From NCBI GenBank assembly GCA_905221605.1, contig CAJNDS010000125.1:440696-504695 (forward strand): a stretch of DNA of 64,000 nt, in the 5' to 3' direction. Positions 1 to 10,336 of the stretch are shown piece by piece. The position numbers and the translations under genes are program-made. This DNA comes from Symbiodinium natans. Taxonomy: Eukaryota; Sar; Dinophyceae; Suessiales; Symbiodiniaceae. The number at the start of each line of letters is the position of its first letter. Positions within the stretch are counted from its first letter, which is position 1. The notes under the pieces were generated by a model. That model was not told the origin of the DNA and ran no database searches. It saw nothing but the letters and a program-made list of their open reading frames with translations.

Positions 1-2040
1 TTGGCAGATAGTTGCCGTAACAAAAGCGCTGGTGTTAAATTGGCGATCCTAAACCCCGAAAGTCCAAGCCCCAAACCCTAAGCCCTAAACCATAAACCTT
101 AAACCCCTAAACCCTAAACCCTAAACCCTATACCCTAGAAACCCCAAACTCTGAAGCACCGAGCGCACCAAGGAAGGGAGCCGGAGGCGTCCGTTAAGTT
201 GCGGCCGCCCTTTTCCTGTTGCCAGTCAGGTCCAGGGCACTGTCAGGTGGGGCAGCTTCCCGGAGCTTTAGGGCATATTCCCGTAATCTGAGGGTTTAGG
301 GTTTAGGGTTTAGGGCTAGGGTTTAGGGCTAGGGTGTAGGGTTTAGGGTGTGGGACAATCATGGTAACTAGGACTTGTAGGAGATGAACTGCAGTCTATG
401 GAGCATCCTCGTGTTGCGGGGTTTGGGAAGTTCCGTGTTCCCACCGCCCCATACGGGCATCTCTCTCTATGGGTAGTTCTCTAAACTAAGGTCTCATGTT
501 GGGTCCTAGGGTTTAGGGTTTAGGGTAGGGTTTAGGGTTTAGGGTTTAGGGTTTAGGGTTTAGGGTTTAGGGTTTAGGGTTTAGGGTTTAGGGTTTAGGG
601 TTTATGGTTTAGGTTTAGGGTTTAGGGTTTAGGGTTTAGGGTTTAGGGTTTAGGGTTTAGGGTTTAGGGTTTAGGGTTTAGGGTTTAGGGTTTAGGTTTA
701 GGGTTTAGGGTTTAGGGTTTAGGGTTTAGGGTTTAGGGTTGAGGGATATAGCATTGCACCCTGAAGGGAGGGAAGGAACCCTAATTTAGAAAACTACCGA
801 TATGCGGTCCTCTTGTCTTGGGGTTCCCGTTGTAATTCAGAGCCTTCTACTTGCGCAGAGTACCCGACACGTGAGGTACCCACCAAGGGAACATAGAGAA
901 CTGCCCATATACCCCGACAGTCTGCAGCCCTAAACCCTGAACCCTAAACCCTAAACCTTAACCCTAAACCGCAATTTTATGGTGGCCTGGGAACTCCCCA
1001 CCTGATTTTGTCCTGCCCGTTTATCAGGATACATGCCATTTTCGGTGCCCGTGGGGCACATTACAGTTCCAGGGCACGTCTAAGATGTGCTCTCTCTGAT
1101 GCACTGGTTGTGCATGACCAGTTCCACAGTAGACCTAAGCAGGTGTACGGTTCAGGGTTTAGGGTTTAGGGTTTAGGGTTTAGGGTTTAGGGTTTAGGGT
1201 ACCCCGTGCTTATGGGGTCTCCTCATACAGACGAGTGTGCGAACACAACTCACGGCACGCTCTTTCAAGCCTTTCTCTTGGCGCAACCGTGCTGATTTTC
1301 AAGTTTGTGCAGAAGCCAGCCTGCGCACATTCCCGGTTACCTATACCGTGCTTCTCGGCATGGGAAGGAGGGGGGATCGAGAATCGTAAAGCTCTCTCTA
1401 CCCATTGCCATGAGCTGTGTAAAATCTGGGGCGACCCAGGTTGCTGGTTTTGGAAGAGTCAGTTGAAGGTACCTGCTTTTTCGGCTGTTGTGTGTCGAAG
1501 TTTTGTTGTGTAAAGGGTTACCAGCCACAGGATCCGGAGGGGGGGGGTTTAGGGTTTAGGGTTTAGGGTTTAGGGTTTAGGGTTTAGGGTTTAGGGTTTA
1601 GGGTTTAGGGTTTAGGGTTTAGGGTTTAGGGTTTAGGGTTTAGGGTTTAGGGTTTAGGGTTTAGGGTTTAGGGTTTAGGTGTAGGGTTTAGGGTTTAGGG
1701 TTTAGGGTTTAGGGTTTAGGGTTTAGGGTTTAGGGTTTAGGGTTTAGGGTTTAGGGTTTAGGGTTTAGGGTTTAGGGTTTAGGGTTTAGGGCATGCACGC
1801 GGGATGGTTGCCATGCGTATAGATAGGGCAGCAAGCTTGCGGTGACCTGACGGTTGTCCAAAACAAAGCAGAAACAACAGAGTCAACATAAGCCCGAAAA
1901 AGCTGAAAGAAAATGAGCCCGAAATAACCTCATAATAAGTCGGAATAAACCCTAAATAAAGTAAAACTAAAGCTTGCTCTGGACCCATTTTTTGCTGTAT
2001 ATGTTTTTAGGCTTAGACCCTACACCCTCAACCCTCAGCC

Positions 2041-2072
<32 letters not shown>

Positions 2073-2200
2073 ATCCTCAACCCTAAACCCTAAACCCTAA
2101 ACCCTAAACCCCAAATCCTAAACCCTAAAACCCTAAACCCTAAACCCTAAACCCCAAACCCTAAACCCTAAACCCTAAACCCTAAACCCAAAACCACCAG
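1..2200. repeat. Telomere-like repeat field with unique islands
   Basis: CCCTAAA arrays lie at about 61-140, 926-970 and 2016-2195; TTTAGGG arrays at 291-350, 508-749, 1155-1200 and 1546-1790. The unique islands between them (150-285, 355-505, 751-925, 970-1150, 1201-1540, 1791-2015) show no gene I can support. A short inverted repeat pairs 468-483 with 894-910. The arrays are interrupted and degenerate, so this is interstitial repeat rather than a chromosome end. Confidence 0.85.
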
Positions 2201-2258
2201 GTGCTCCGGGCCAAGGCGCTTCGCACCGAAAGGGCGCTGCCTACCACCCGCAACGAAG
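2201..2258 (+). CDS. Candidate internal exon, function unknown
   Basis: A 58-nt GC-rich island lies directly between a CCCTAAA array ending in an ACCAG acceptor and a GTTTAG donor. It reads openly as VLRAKALRTERALPTTRNE. No family is recognised. The intron that follows is among the shortest here: two TTTAGGG units, then a CCCTAAA array. The call rests on splice borders and codon character only. Confidence 0.4.
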
Positions 2259-4561
2259 GTTTAGGGTTTAGGAAGGGTGAGCCCCAAACCCTAAACCCTA
2301 AACCCTAAACCCTAAACCCTAAACCCCAAACCCTAAACCCTACACCCTAAACCCTAAACCCTAAACCCCAAACCCGAAACCCTAAACCCCAAACCCTAAA
2401 CCCTAAACGAGGCCTTCAGGGCTTACGGGTCGCCTTGTTCTTGTCAGTTTGCGAGTTCACAAGGGCTTTAACTACTACTTGCTTAAGAACCATCCCCCCA
2501 GAAAATGGAGAAGGCTCATCTCTCCATTGTCTAATAAGGAAAACCCTAAACCCGAAACCCTAAACCCTACACCCTAAACCCTAAATTACGAGATTTCTGG
2601 AGGTTCTTACGCAACTGGTAGTCGAGGGCTAGCGTGGCAGCTTAGGAGTTTGGGCTTTGCGGCGGGGCCCAAACGTGTAGAGTTGCAGATTTAAGGGCCC
2701 TAAACCCTAAACCCTAAACCCTAAACACTAAACCCCCAAACCCTAAACCCTATAAACCCTAAACCCAAAACCCTATAAGCCCTAAACCCTAACCCTAAAC
2801 CCTTATAAACCCTCAACCCTAAAACCCAAAGCCTAAGCCCTTAACCCACAATTCCGAGGATGCTTGGGTCGTAGACAAGGCGTTGAGGGTTTTTTTCAAG
2901 GTGAAGACCCAGAGTGATGCCGTGTTCCATTTTGTAGGAGTTCCGGGTTTAGGGTTTAGGGTGGCTGAGGCGCGCAATCACGGGCAACGGCGCGTGCCAG
3001 TGAATCCAGGTGACCCGAAACCCCAACACCCTAAACCCTAAACCCTAAACCCCAAGCCTAAACCCTAACCGCGGTTCTGCTTCGTCCCGGCAGGGCTCTG
3101 GGCAGAAAGCGCTCGGATCGATAAAACGTCCTCGCGGACCTTCGAACGTCAACCGCCGCTTGTTTCCAGTAGCGCTCAGGTGAGGACAAGCACGTCGATG
3201 TGTGCTTGATTGATTCTTTCGAGGGCTCATGGCATGAAAGCCTCCTACGATCGCGATGGGCCCTTATGGGCTCTCGCCGATGGAAATGCTGTTCTGGAAG
3301 CCTTCAAGATGCTTGGCAACGCTCCGCACTTTTCTGGACGAGGATGGTTGTGGTATCAATCTCACCAACCGTCGCCATGAGTGGCTCCTTCGTCCATGAA
3401 GGCACTCAAATAGGATGCTTGCTTAAGTGTTACTGAATAGTGGGGGGAGGCATATAACATTTTAATTTTTTAAGGGTACTTAAACTCAATGCGGAATAGA
3501 CATTTGAGTTTTTAACACTATCCAACCCGTGAACTAGTAACCGAAACCCGAAATTCGAAGCCCGAAGCCCTAAACCCTAAACCCTAAACCCTAAACCCTA
3601 AACCCTAAACCCTAAACCCTAAACCCTAAACCCCCAACCCCCCCCCCCCCCCCCTCGCAACAAGCCAAAGCCGTGCCGAGGCCCGAGCTTGTTCGGAAGT
3701 CGCGGCTGCAGGTGCGGTGGGTTTAGGCTGTAGTTTAGGGTTTAGGGTTTAGGGTTTAGGATTTAGGGTTTAGGGTTTAGGGTTTAGGGTTCAGGGGTTT
3801 TAGCGATTTAGAGTTTTCAGGGTTTCAGGGTTTCAGGGTTTGGGGCTTGAAGGTTTTCTGGGTTTAGGGTTTAGGTTGTATTTAGGGTTTAGGGTTTAGG
3901 GTTTAGGGTTTAGGGTTTAGGGTTTAGGGTTATTATACTGTTTTCCCTTTTTGATGATTGCTGACTTAGTGTACTGTTATTCCTTTCTTTTGTTATTGTG
4001 GGTAACGTTCATTTATGGTTGCGTGCTTTGCTTGCTTGTTTAAAACTGTTCGATAGGGGGTGTAAAATCCGAGATCTCTAATTAGATTTGTTGGCTTGTA
4101 TGGGTTGTGGGTTTTGGGTTTAGGCTTTAGGCTTTGGGTTGTAACCCTAAACCCTAAACCTTAAACCCTAAACCCTAGACCTTTCTCTTTAAGTTTTATT
4201 AACAAGTGTTATTTCATGGAAGTACTTCGCCGAGTCTGCATCGGGAACCCTACACTCCCTAACCCCGAAGCTCCTACACCACCTCACGCCCTAGCTCCTA
4301 CACCTCCTGAGCCCCTAATCCCTACACCCCCTGAAGCCAAGCTCTGCTCCTCCCCGCCTTTTAGACTCTTAAACCTTTCCCAAACCCTAAAACCCTAAAG
4401 CCCTACTACCTCAAGCCCTAAACCCTAAACCCTAAACCCTAAACCCTAAACCCTAAACCCTAAACCCTAAACCCTAAACCCTAAACCCTAAACCCTAAAC
4501 CCTAAACCCGCCGCACCCTGCCGCACCCTGCCGCCGAATCGCATCGATCTGACAATCGGAG
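2259..4561. repeat. Repeat field, mostly CCCTAAA then TTTAGGG
   Basis: CCCTAAA arrays lie at about 2281-2409, 2540-2585, 2700-2830, 3020-3070, 3560-3638, 4145-4190 and 4380-4508; TTTAGGG at 2259-2275, 2945-2960 and 3726-3930. A poly-C run follows the array near 3640. The islands at 2410-2540, 2586-2700, 2850-2945, 3935-4140 and 4195-4380 show no convincing gene. Confidence 0.8.
3210..3380 (+). CDS. Candidate exon or short ORF, function unknown
   Basis: A frame open from 3210, with an ATG at 3234, reaches TGA at 3378-3380. It encodes 48 residues from the ATG, including WALADGNAVLEAFKML and FSGRGWLWYQ. Composition and codon use look more like protein than the competing frame on the same strand. 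No family is recognised and no clear acceptor AG could be fixed on its left. Confidence 0.3.
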   Translation: MILSRAHGMKASYDRDGPLWALADGNAVLEAFKMLGNAPHFSGRGWLWYQSHQPSP

Positions 4562-4644
4562 GAGCAGGAGGCGGGCACCTGGCCAAGGCGAGAGGCGGAT
4601 GTTGATGGCAGCCACAGCGGGAGTGCCAACTTGGAGCAGAATCC
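4562..4644 (+). CDS. Candidate internal exon, function unknown
   Basis: A GC-rich open island after a CGGAG acceptor-like site encodes a stretch beginning EQEAGTWPRREADVDG and ending near ANLEQN. It has a CCCTAAA array on its left and TTTAGGG on its right. No domain is recognised and the donor position is uncertain. Confidence 0.3.
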
Positions 4645-5588
4645 TAGGGTTTAGAGTTTAGGGTTTAGGGTTTAGGGTTTCGGGTTTCGGGTTTAGGGTA
4701 AACCCGCCGTGCTCAGACAAGACACTTTGGTCTCCTTCGCGGGGAGCCGGATGAGGTCGGAGAAAGGTGGCTCTTGGACAAAGACTCTAACCCTAAACCC
4801 CAAAACCCTAACCCTTAACCCTAAACCCTAAACCCTGAGCTCACCGTAGCGTCTTTAGGGTTTAGGTCTTAGGTTTCGGGGGGCTTTGATGAAGTTTGCT
4901 GAGTGTAGAAGGAAGGTCACGAAGCAATTGGTGAATCCCTACATATGCCTAAGCACCAAACATACTGCCCAGTGGACTGCAGTCCGGAAACCCTGAACCC
5001 CAAGCCCTAAACCCTAAACCGTAAACCCCAAGCCCCAAACCCTAAACCCTGTCAGCCCTAATTGCAGTCGTGGGTACCTGGAGGTTCATGGGTACTCGTA
5101 ACCCCAATTATTCGCCTACTTGTCACCTACTTAGGGGACTTCCGGGGGCTTAGACGGCTCAGAAGTACGGTTGTAATTGGGGTTGTACGTGCCCCGAGTC
5201 TCCAAGTAGCGGTAGGGGGGCATAAGTACCTCAAAGGAGGCTCTTAGCAAGCGCTCGAGTACAGCTTTCCTGGTTGCCCTCCTTTTCAAGCAGTTGTAAG
5301 CACCCATGCGCCCAAGCCCTCCAAAATTCCTAATCCTGAAGCCCTAAACCCCTAAGCCTCAAGCCCTAATCCCTTAAACCCCAATCCCTAAAGCCCTGAA
5401 CCCTTACTCCTAAAGCCGAAACCCTAAACCCTAAACCCTAAACCCTAAACCCTAAACCCTAAACCCTAAACCCTAAACCCTAAACCCTCAACCCTCAACC
5501 CTCAACCCTCAACCCTAAACCCTAAACCCTAAACCCTAAACCCTAAACCCTAAACCCTAAGAACCCTAAACCCTAAACCCTAAACCAG
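4645..5588. repeat. Repeat field with an embedded hairpin element
   Basis: TTTAGGG lies at 4648-4700; CCCTAAA or close variants at 4790-4835, 4980-5055 and 5340-5585. The 4710-4790 and 4860-4980 islands show no gene. The 5072-5212 hairpin is listed separately. Confidence 0.75.
5072..5212. repeat. Imperfect inverted-repeat (hairpin) element
   Basis: The arm at about 5075-5110 (TACCTGGAGG...AACCCCAATTA) is matched in inverted orientation by about 5172-5210 (TAATTGGGGTTGTACGTGCC...). The two arms enclose roughly 60 bases. It resembles the other short fold-back elements in this window but belongs to no family seen twice here. The open frame across it is probably incidental. Confidence 0.45.
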
Positions 5589-5643
5589 GAGCTCTTCAAG
5601 AACCGGGAGACGGTGCATCAGGAGCCTCCCGCGAAGCTCGGGG
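5589..5643 (+). CDS. Candidate internal exon, function unknown
   Basis: Following a long CCCTAAA array and an AACCAG acceptor, this island reads ELFKNRETVHQEPPAKLG up to a GT donor at 5644. It is hydrophilic and open in this frame only. No family is recognised. Confidence 0.4.
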
Positions 5644-6122
5644 GTTTTCATGTCATGCCCCCAAAGCTCTAACCACCCCCCAGCCTTAAAGCCTAAGCCC
5701 GAAACCCTAGACCCTTAACCCTAGACTTAGACCCTACACCCTCAACCCTAAACCCTAAACCCTGAACCCTGAACCCTCAACCCTCAACCCTCAACCCTAA
5801 ACCCTAAGTTACTAAGCCCTAAACCCTAAACCCTAAACCCTAAACCCTAAACCCTAAACCCTAAACCCTAAACCCTAAACCCTAAACCCTAAACCCTAAA
5901 CCCTAAACCCTAAACCCTAAGAACCCTAAACCCTAAACCCTAATTTCTACACATCCCTTAAACCATCGCCAGCCCTCAGCCTCAAGAAAATGTTGAACCC
6001 TTGTTCCTTGCTCCTGTTGCTGGGGCCCCGTGTTGCAAGACCCTAAACCCTAAACCCGAAGCCCTAACCCTAAACCCTAAACCCTAAATCCGCAACCCGA
6101 AACCCTAAACCCTCACCACGAC
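5644..6122. repeat. CCCTAAA-rich repeat
   Basis: Variant units (CCCTCAA, CCCTGAA, CCCTAAG) precede clean CCCTAAA arrays at about 5750-5943 and 6040-6110. The unique piece at 5945-6038 shows no gene I can support. Confidence 0.8.
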
Positions 6123-6232
6123 CTCTCAACGAGGACGAGCTCATCGACGTCCTCCTGACAGAGTTAGACCTGCCAGGCACACAGACGTCACTGCTGAAGA
6201 AGGACGGGGGCCGCCGGGGAGACACCGAGGGG
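6123..6232 (+). CDS. Candidate exon, acidic alpha-helical segment
   Basis: An open GC-rich island between CCCTAAA (left) and TTTAGGG (right) encodes PLNEDELIDVLLTELD, then LPGTQTSLLKKDGG. It looks amphipathic and helical. The exact acceptor is unclear, since no AG falls at the array edge. No domain can be named. Confidence 0.4.
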
Positions 6233-6556
6233 GGTCTAGGGTTTAGGGTTTAGGGTCTAGGGTTTAGGGTTTAGGGTTTAGGGTTTGGAGTTTGGGGTTT
6301 CGGGTTTCGGGTTTAGGGTTTAGTGCTTCGGGGCTTTTGAGAGTTTGTTTTGAATGTGGCGTCTTGGCCCTAAGACCTGTCCTAAACACCATCAAATCTC
6401 TTACAAGCCTTATGAACCCGATTACAACCCAAAGCACAAAAACTGGGAAACTAAACCCTAAACCCTAAACCCTAAACCCTAAACCCTAAACCCTAAACCC
6501 TAAACCCTAAACCCTAAACCCTAAACCCTAAACCCTAAACCCTAAACCCTTTTCAG
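6233..6556 (+). repeat. Exemplar intron built as a TTTAGGG / CCCTAAA inverted repeat
   Basis: Downstream of the 6123-6232 exon the sequence runs into TTTAGGG units (about 6238-6290, then variants to 6330), a ~120-base unique loop, and a clean CCCTAAA array (6452-6549). It ends in a TTTTCAG acceptor at 6550-6556. In RNA the two arrays are complementary over several repeat units. Confidence 0.55.
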
Positions 6557-6591
6557 GATCCGGTCTACAGCTCGCATCCCTCTCTGCAAGG
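6557..6591 (+). CDS. Candidate micro-exon
   Basis: After a pyrimidine-rich TTTTCAG acceptor, about 35 nt read DPVYSSHPSLQ before a GTGTGG donor. Its only supports are good borders at both ends and its position between a CCCTAAA array and a TTTAGGG array. Confidence 0.35.
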
Positions 6592-7278
6592 GTGTGGGGC
6601 TCGGTAGGGTGGCGCTGCTGTTGGCTTAGGGTTTAGGGTTTAGGGTTTAGGGTTTAGGGTTTAGGGTTTAGGGTTTAGGGTTTAGGGTTTAGGGTTTAGG
6701 GTTTAGGGTTTAGGGCTTCTGGCTTAGGGCTTCGGGTTTTGTTTCGGTTTTGCGTCGGAGTTGGCTTAGTTAAGCTAAGTCACCGTGGCTGCTATTTGCT
6801 TAAAAAACCCCACAATTTTCTCAACATGCCTGTAATGGGGGGGGGGGGGGGAGGGTTTGCGTAAGAAAATTGTAGACAGTAGGGCTATAGGACCCAAAAC
6901 CTAAACCCAAAGCCCTAGAGTTTCAGGGCTTAGGGTTTTGGGTGTGGGACTCAGGGTTTAGCGCTAACAGTTCCAGACCTTGTCGTAGAACATTACATCC
7001 CGAAGCCCGAAGCCCTGAACCGAAAACATCGCCAAACCTCCAGCCTTATCCAAATTCGATTTCATCTGGCTGCTGCTGAATTAGTCTGAGTTCTGGTAAG
7101 GGAGCTTAAGTCAAGTTTTCCAGGGTAAACCAGGGTAAACCCTAAACGCTAAACCTCCACCCTAAACCCTAAACCCTAAACCCTAAACCCTAAACCCTAA
7201 ACCCTAAAACTTAAACCCTAAACAGCAAACCCCAAACCCTAAACCCTAAGCCCTACACCCTCACCCAAACCAGCCTGA
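6592..7278. repeat. Repeat field with poly-G tract
   Basis: A TTTAGGG array lies at 6627-6714 and CCCTAAA at about 7136-7260. A poly-G run sits near 6838-6850. The islands at 6716-6835 and 6850-7135 show scattered single repeat units but no gene. Confidence 0.75.
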
Positions 7279-7633
7279 AAACGACAACCTAATCCAAGTT
7301 CGTCGGAAAAGAAACCTTCAGTCCAACTCACGGCCCTCCCCACCGCCATCTCTGCGGACCACGCCATCTTCACCGTCCTCCTCAGGGTGGTGGCCAACGA
7401 GGCTGCCCTGTACAGCAGCCTGGGGGGGGGGGGGGGACGACGAGCCTTGCCCGGGTGCTCGCGCACCCGAGGGGGGCGTCCTCCTCCTGGCGAGCATCAC
7501 CGGCAACAAAGCCAGGATGCACAAGGCCCTGGCAAAGCTCCGCAGGTCCACGACGGCCCTACGGTGCCGCAGCGCCTGTGGCACCGACAGTTTGCCTCGA
7601 AAGGGCCGTTGCGCGAGCATGTTCGGCACCTAA
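7279..7633 (+). CDS. Terminal exon interrupted by a poly-G run
   Basis: A frame open from 7279 encodes a helical hydrophobic stretch (AISADHAIFTVLLRVV, then ANEAALYSS) up to a 15-base G run at 7422-7436. Beyond the run the protein-like frame is shifted by one base: DDEPCPGARAPEGG, VLLLASITGNKARMHK, ALAKLRRSTTAL, ending in TAA at 7631-7633. Both halves look like one exon of 110-118 residues, so the G-run length is probably wrong in the assembly or polymorphic. The family is unknown. A CCCTAAA array precedes it; CCCTAAA variants follow the stop. Confidence 0.45.
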
Positions 7634-8869
7634 AACCCTAAGCCCTAAACCTCAAACCCTAAACCCTGAACCCTGAACCCTAAACCCTAAACCCTAAACC
7701 CTAAACCCTAATTCTAAACCCTAAACCCTCAATCCTCAACCCTAAATGCTGAACCCCGAACCCTAAACCCCAAACCCTGATCGCCAACCGGGGGCCGGCA
7801 CATAAAAGCCTCTCAAGCCCATGAACGCACAGGAAATCCATGATTCCCAAACTCGAAGCTCTCGTGCCCAAACTAGGGTTTAGGGTTTAAGGTCTAGGCC
7901 TAGCGTTTAAAGTTTAGGGTTAGGGTTTAGGGTGCAGGGTTAGGGTTTAGCTTTTGTAGCGGCTCGTGTTTCGGGGGTTAAAGGGTTATGAGTCGGGTTC
8001 TTTCTGTCTTCAGTTGCAAGTTTTCGTCCCCCAATCAAAGCTGGCTAGTAGAAACCCTATGTAAACCCTAAACTTGGCCCTCAACTCTAAACCCTAAACC
8101 CTAAACCCTAAACCCTAAACCCTAAACCCTAAACCCTAAACCCTAAACCCTAAACCCTAAACCCTAAACTGCCTAAGCCCCAAGTTGAGCCTTGTAGAAG
8201 GCAGTCGGGAGCCCCCGGTTCCGCGGCAGGCCGGCAATAGGTGGGTTTAGGGTTTAGGGTTTAGGTTTGGGGTTTGGGGTTTAGGGTTTAGGGTTTAGGG
8301 TTTAGGGTTCAGTTTGGCGTTTAGGGTTAAGGGTTTGGGGTTGGGGTCTAGGGTTTGGGGTTTAGGGTTTGGGGTTCAGTGTTTAGGGTTTCGGGTTTAG
8401 GGTTTAGGGCATGTTTTGTGAGTTTAGGGAACTTGGTCGGATGTTCTAAGGCCATAAGGAATTGAATGGGATGGGGTGAGATGGGTCGGATAATTCCGGC
8501 TTTATAGGGTTTATGCGACCTCTGTAGAACCCGCTGCTAGCTGGACTACATGGGCAGCAGATACCCTAAGCTTTAAACCCTAAACCCTAAACCCTCTATA
8601 AACCCCGCGGAGACCTTGGAAAGCGACCCCGACGGTGTGGAAGCGTAGGACGTGTGAGAAGTGCATATGCGTTTTCCGAAATTGGGGGGGGGGGGGGGGG
8701 GGGACCTTCTTGGATCAATTGTAAGGAAATCCTACATTTGGGTTAGGGTTAGGGTTTGGCGGGGGGGGGGGGGGGGGGGGGCGAGAAAATGTGTTTCAAA
8801 AGACCAATGTTTGAAAGGAAGCGTTTAGGGCTTGGGGTTTATAAGGGTTTAGGGTTCAGGGCAAGGCAG
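7634..8869. repeat. Repeat field with two poly-G tracts
   Basis: CCCTAAA lies at 7634-7780 and 8085-8168; TTTAGGG at 7874-7950 and 8244-8410 with GGGTTTG variants. Poly-G runs lie near 8684-8703 and 8761-8781. A small open island at about 8197-8235 could be a micro-exon, but I cannot fix it. 8410-8570 and 8600-8680 show no gene. Confidence 0.75.
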
Positions 8870-8998
8870 AAGCGAATCGCCTGCCAAAGAAAAGTGCGAA
8901 GCACGAACTACGTTTCAACTGTGTTGCAAATGCTACATGCATTAAACATGAAGCAATCCGTGAGCCAATGCATCGTGGACAAGCTACGGCCTCCGTAA
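8870..8998 (+). CDS. Candidate terminal exon, function unknown
   Basis: After an AAGGCAG acceptor, the frame KRIACQRKVRSTNYV, STVLQMLHALNMKQ, SVSQCIVDKLRPP runs to TAA at 8996-8998, and CCCTAAA starts immediately after. The sequence is helical and basic. The next array on the left is TTTAGGG-like, an exception to the usual flank rule. Confidence 0.4.
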   Translation, partial: KRIACQRKVRSTNYVSTVLQMLHALNMKQSVSQCIVDKLRPP

Positions 8999-9243
8999 CC
9001 CTAAACCCTAAACCCTAAACCCTAAACCCTAAACCCTAAACCCTAAACCCTAAACCCTAAACCCTAAACCCTAACTCCCGAGCCGCCCATGGCCTGGAGG
9101 TGCGGAGGCAGCGAACTCTACGCAGTCTTCAGAGTGCCCGGGTTGCTCTTACCATGTCCTTTTGGGGTTTAGGGTTTAGGGTTTGGGGTTTAGGGTTTAG
9201 GGTTTAGGGTTTAGGGCTCAGGGTTTAGGGTTCAGGGTCAGGT

Positions 9244-9345
9244 TTTTGTTTGGGTTTATGTGTTATGTTTTGGGTTTATGTTTTATGTTTTGGGTTTATG
9301 TTTTATGTTTTGGGTTTATGTTTTATGGTTTGGGTTTATGCTTTA
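9244..9345. repeat. Minisatellite of about 20-21 bp, five copies
   Basis: The unit TTTTGGGTTTATGTTTTATG repeats with small changes. It looks like an expansion of decayed TTTAGGG and TTTATG units. The open frame through it is low-complexity and not a gene. Confidence 0.7.
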
Positions 9346-9977
9346 TGTGTTTGGGTTACGTTTTATGTTTTTGGGCTATGTTTTATGTTTTTGGTTTTCG
9401 GGTTCGGTTTATGGGGACAGTCTAGACTAGTCTAGTCTAGTCTAGTCTAGACGACTAGTCTAGTCCCCTAAACCCTAAACCCTAAACCCTAAACCCTAAA
9501 CCCTAAACCCTGAACCCTGAACCCTGAACCCTAAACCCTAAACGCTAGCACCCCTGATGTGCATTTTTTCACTCAAGGCTCATGCACCCCTGACCTCTCG
9601 TGACATGAGCCCTACATCCTGAAAACCTTGGGTTTAGGGTTTAGGGCTTAGGGTTTAGGGTTTAGGGTTTAGGGTTTAGGGTTTAGGGTTTAGGGTTTAG
9701 GTTTAGGGTGTTGGGTATGTTTTCGAAAGTCTCCCAAACCCCATTCGTTCTCCCCAAGCCACTACTTCAGCCTCTGACCCCGAACCCCTAAACCCTAAAC
9801 CCAAAACCCCAAACCCCAAATCCTAACCCTAAACCCTACACCCTAAACCCTAAATCCTTAAACATCAAAACCCATTTTTTGTTGATGCTGACTGCCTCCT
9901 CCGCTCCATCTCCCCCGACCGAGGCCCTCCGCCACTGTGAACCTACCTGGAAATCCCCCTAAACCCTGACCCCTAAA

Positions 9978-9982
9978 CCCTA
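9978..9982. other. Target-site duplication, left copy
   Basis: CCCTA immediately precedes the left LTR and is repeated at 18829-18833. Because the target is a CCCTAAA array, a chance match is more likely than usual, but phase and length fit a 5-bp duplication. Confidence 0.65.
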
Positions 9983-10269
9983 TGCGGAGCTGCAATTGGT
10001 ATTGTAGAAAAGAGTTAGTGTTGAGAGTTGGAAGGGTTAATGAACCCGGAAATCATGTTTGGCTCAAGATGGGCTTGAACAGAAAGCCACAAGTTCAAAA
10101 AGTAGTGCCTGGGTTCTTAGGGTTTGGTAAGGGTGTGGATTCCTTCCCCCTTTCCTTCCCCCCTGGGTTGCTCTTATCCGTGTTCTTGTTTGTTTCTTGG
10201 TTCGATCTGGGAAATATAAGTTCAGGGCGATTAGGGAAGTTGGTTTCCTTCCTTGGTTGTCCCCCCGTA
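9983..10269 (+). repeat. 5' LTR (287 bp)
   Basis: It starts TGCGGAGCTG and ends CCCCCCGTA. It differs from the right LTR at three sites (GTAG/GCAG, GGGAAG/GGGGAG, TTGGTT/TTGATT). At 10058-10068 it contains TTTGGCTCAAG, identical to the last 11 bases of the dinoflagellate spliced leader. A frame starting at 9982 runs through the LTR but is incidental. Confidence 0.9.
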
Positions 10270-10285
10270 GGTTATGAGCCCAAAT
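10270..10285 (+). promoter_or_regulatory. Primer-binding site matching the tRNA-iMet anticodon arm
   Basis: Directly after the left LTR is GGTTATGAGCCCAAAT. Its reverse complement contains GGGCTCATAACC, the anticodon stem-loop of an initiator tRNA-Met with anticodon CAU. This is not the usual complement of a tRNA 3' end. Drosophila copia is known to prime from a 5' half of tRNA-iMet cut in the anticodon loop, and this site fits that mode. The host tRNA sequence is not in the window. Confidence 0.65.
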
Positions 10286-10336
10286 TAGGTTCCCTGCGGT
10301 TGAGTGTTGTCTTAAGATCTTTGGGATCAAGAAGCA

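Larger units (their letters stand above)
8999..9982. repeat. Repeat field left of the LTR element
   Basis: CCCTAAA lies at 8999-9073, 9468-9543 and 9781-9870; TTTAGGG at 9162-9236 and 9632-9712. Between 9419 and 9465 is a palindromic TCTAGTCTAG-type tract. The islands 9076-9160, 9545-9625, 9715-9780 and 9870-9960 hold no gene I can support. The LTR element interrupts CCCTAAA sequence at 9982. Confidence 0.75.

Noticed and set aside
1-2200. A chromosome end (true telomere)
   Set aside because: Arrays are short, degenerate, in both orientations and occur over the whole 64 kb, so they are interstitial or intronic.
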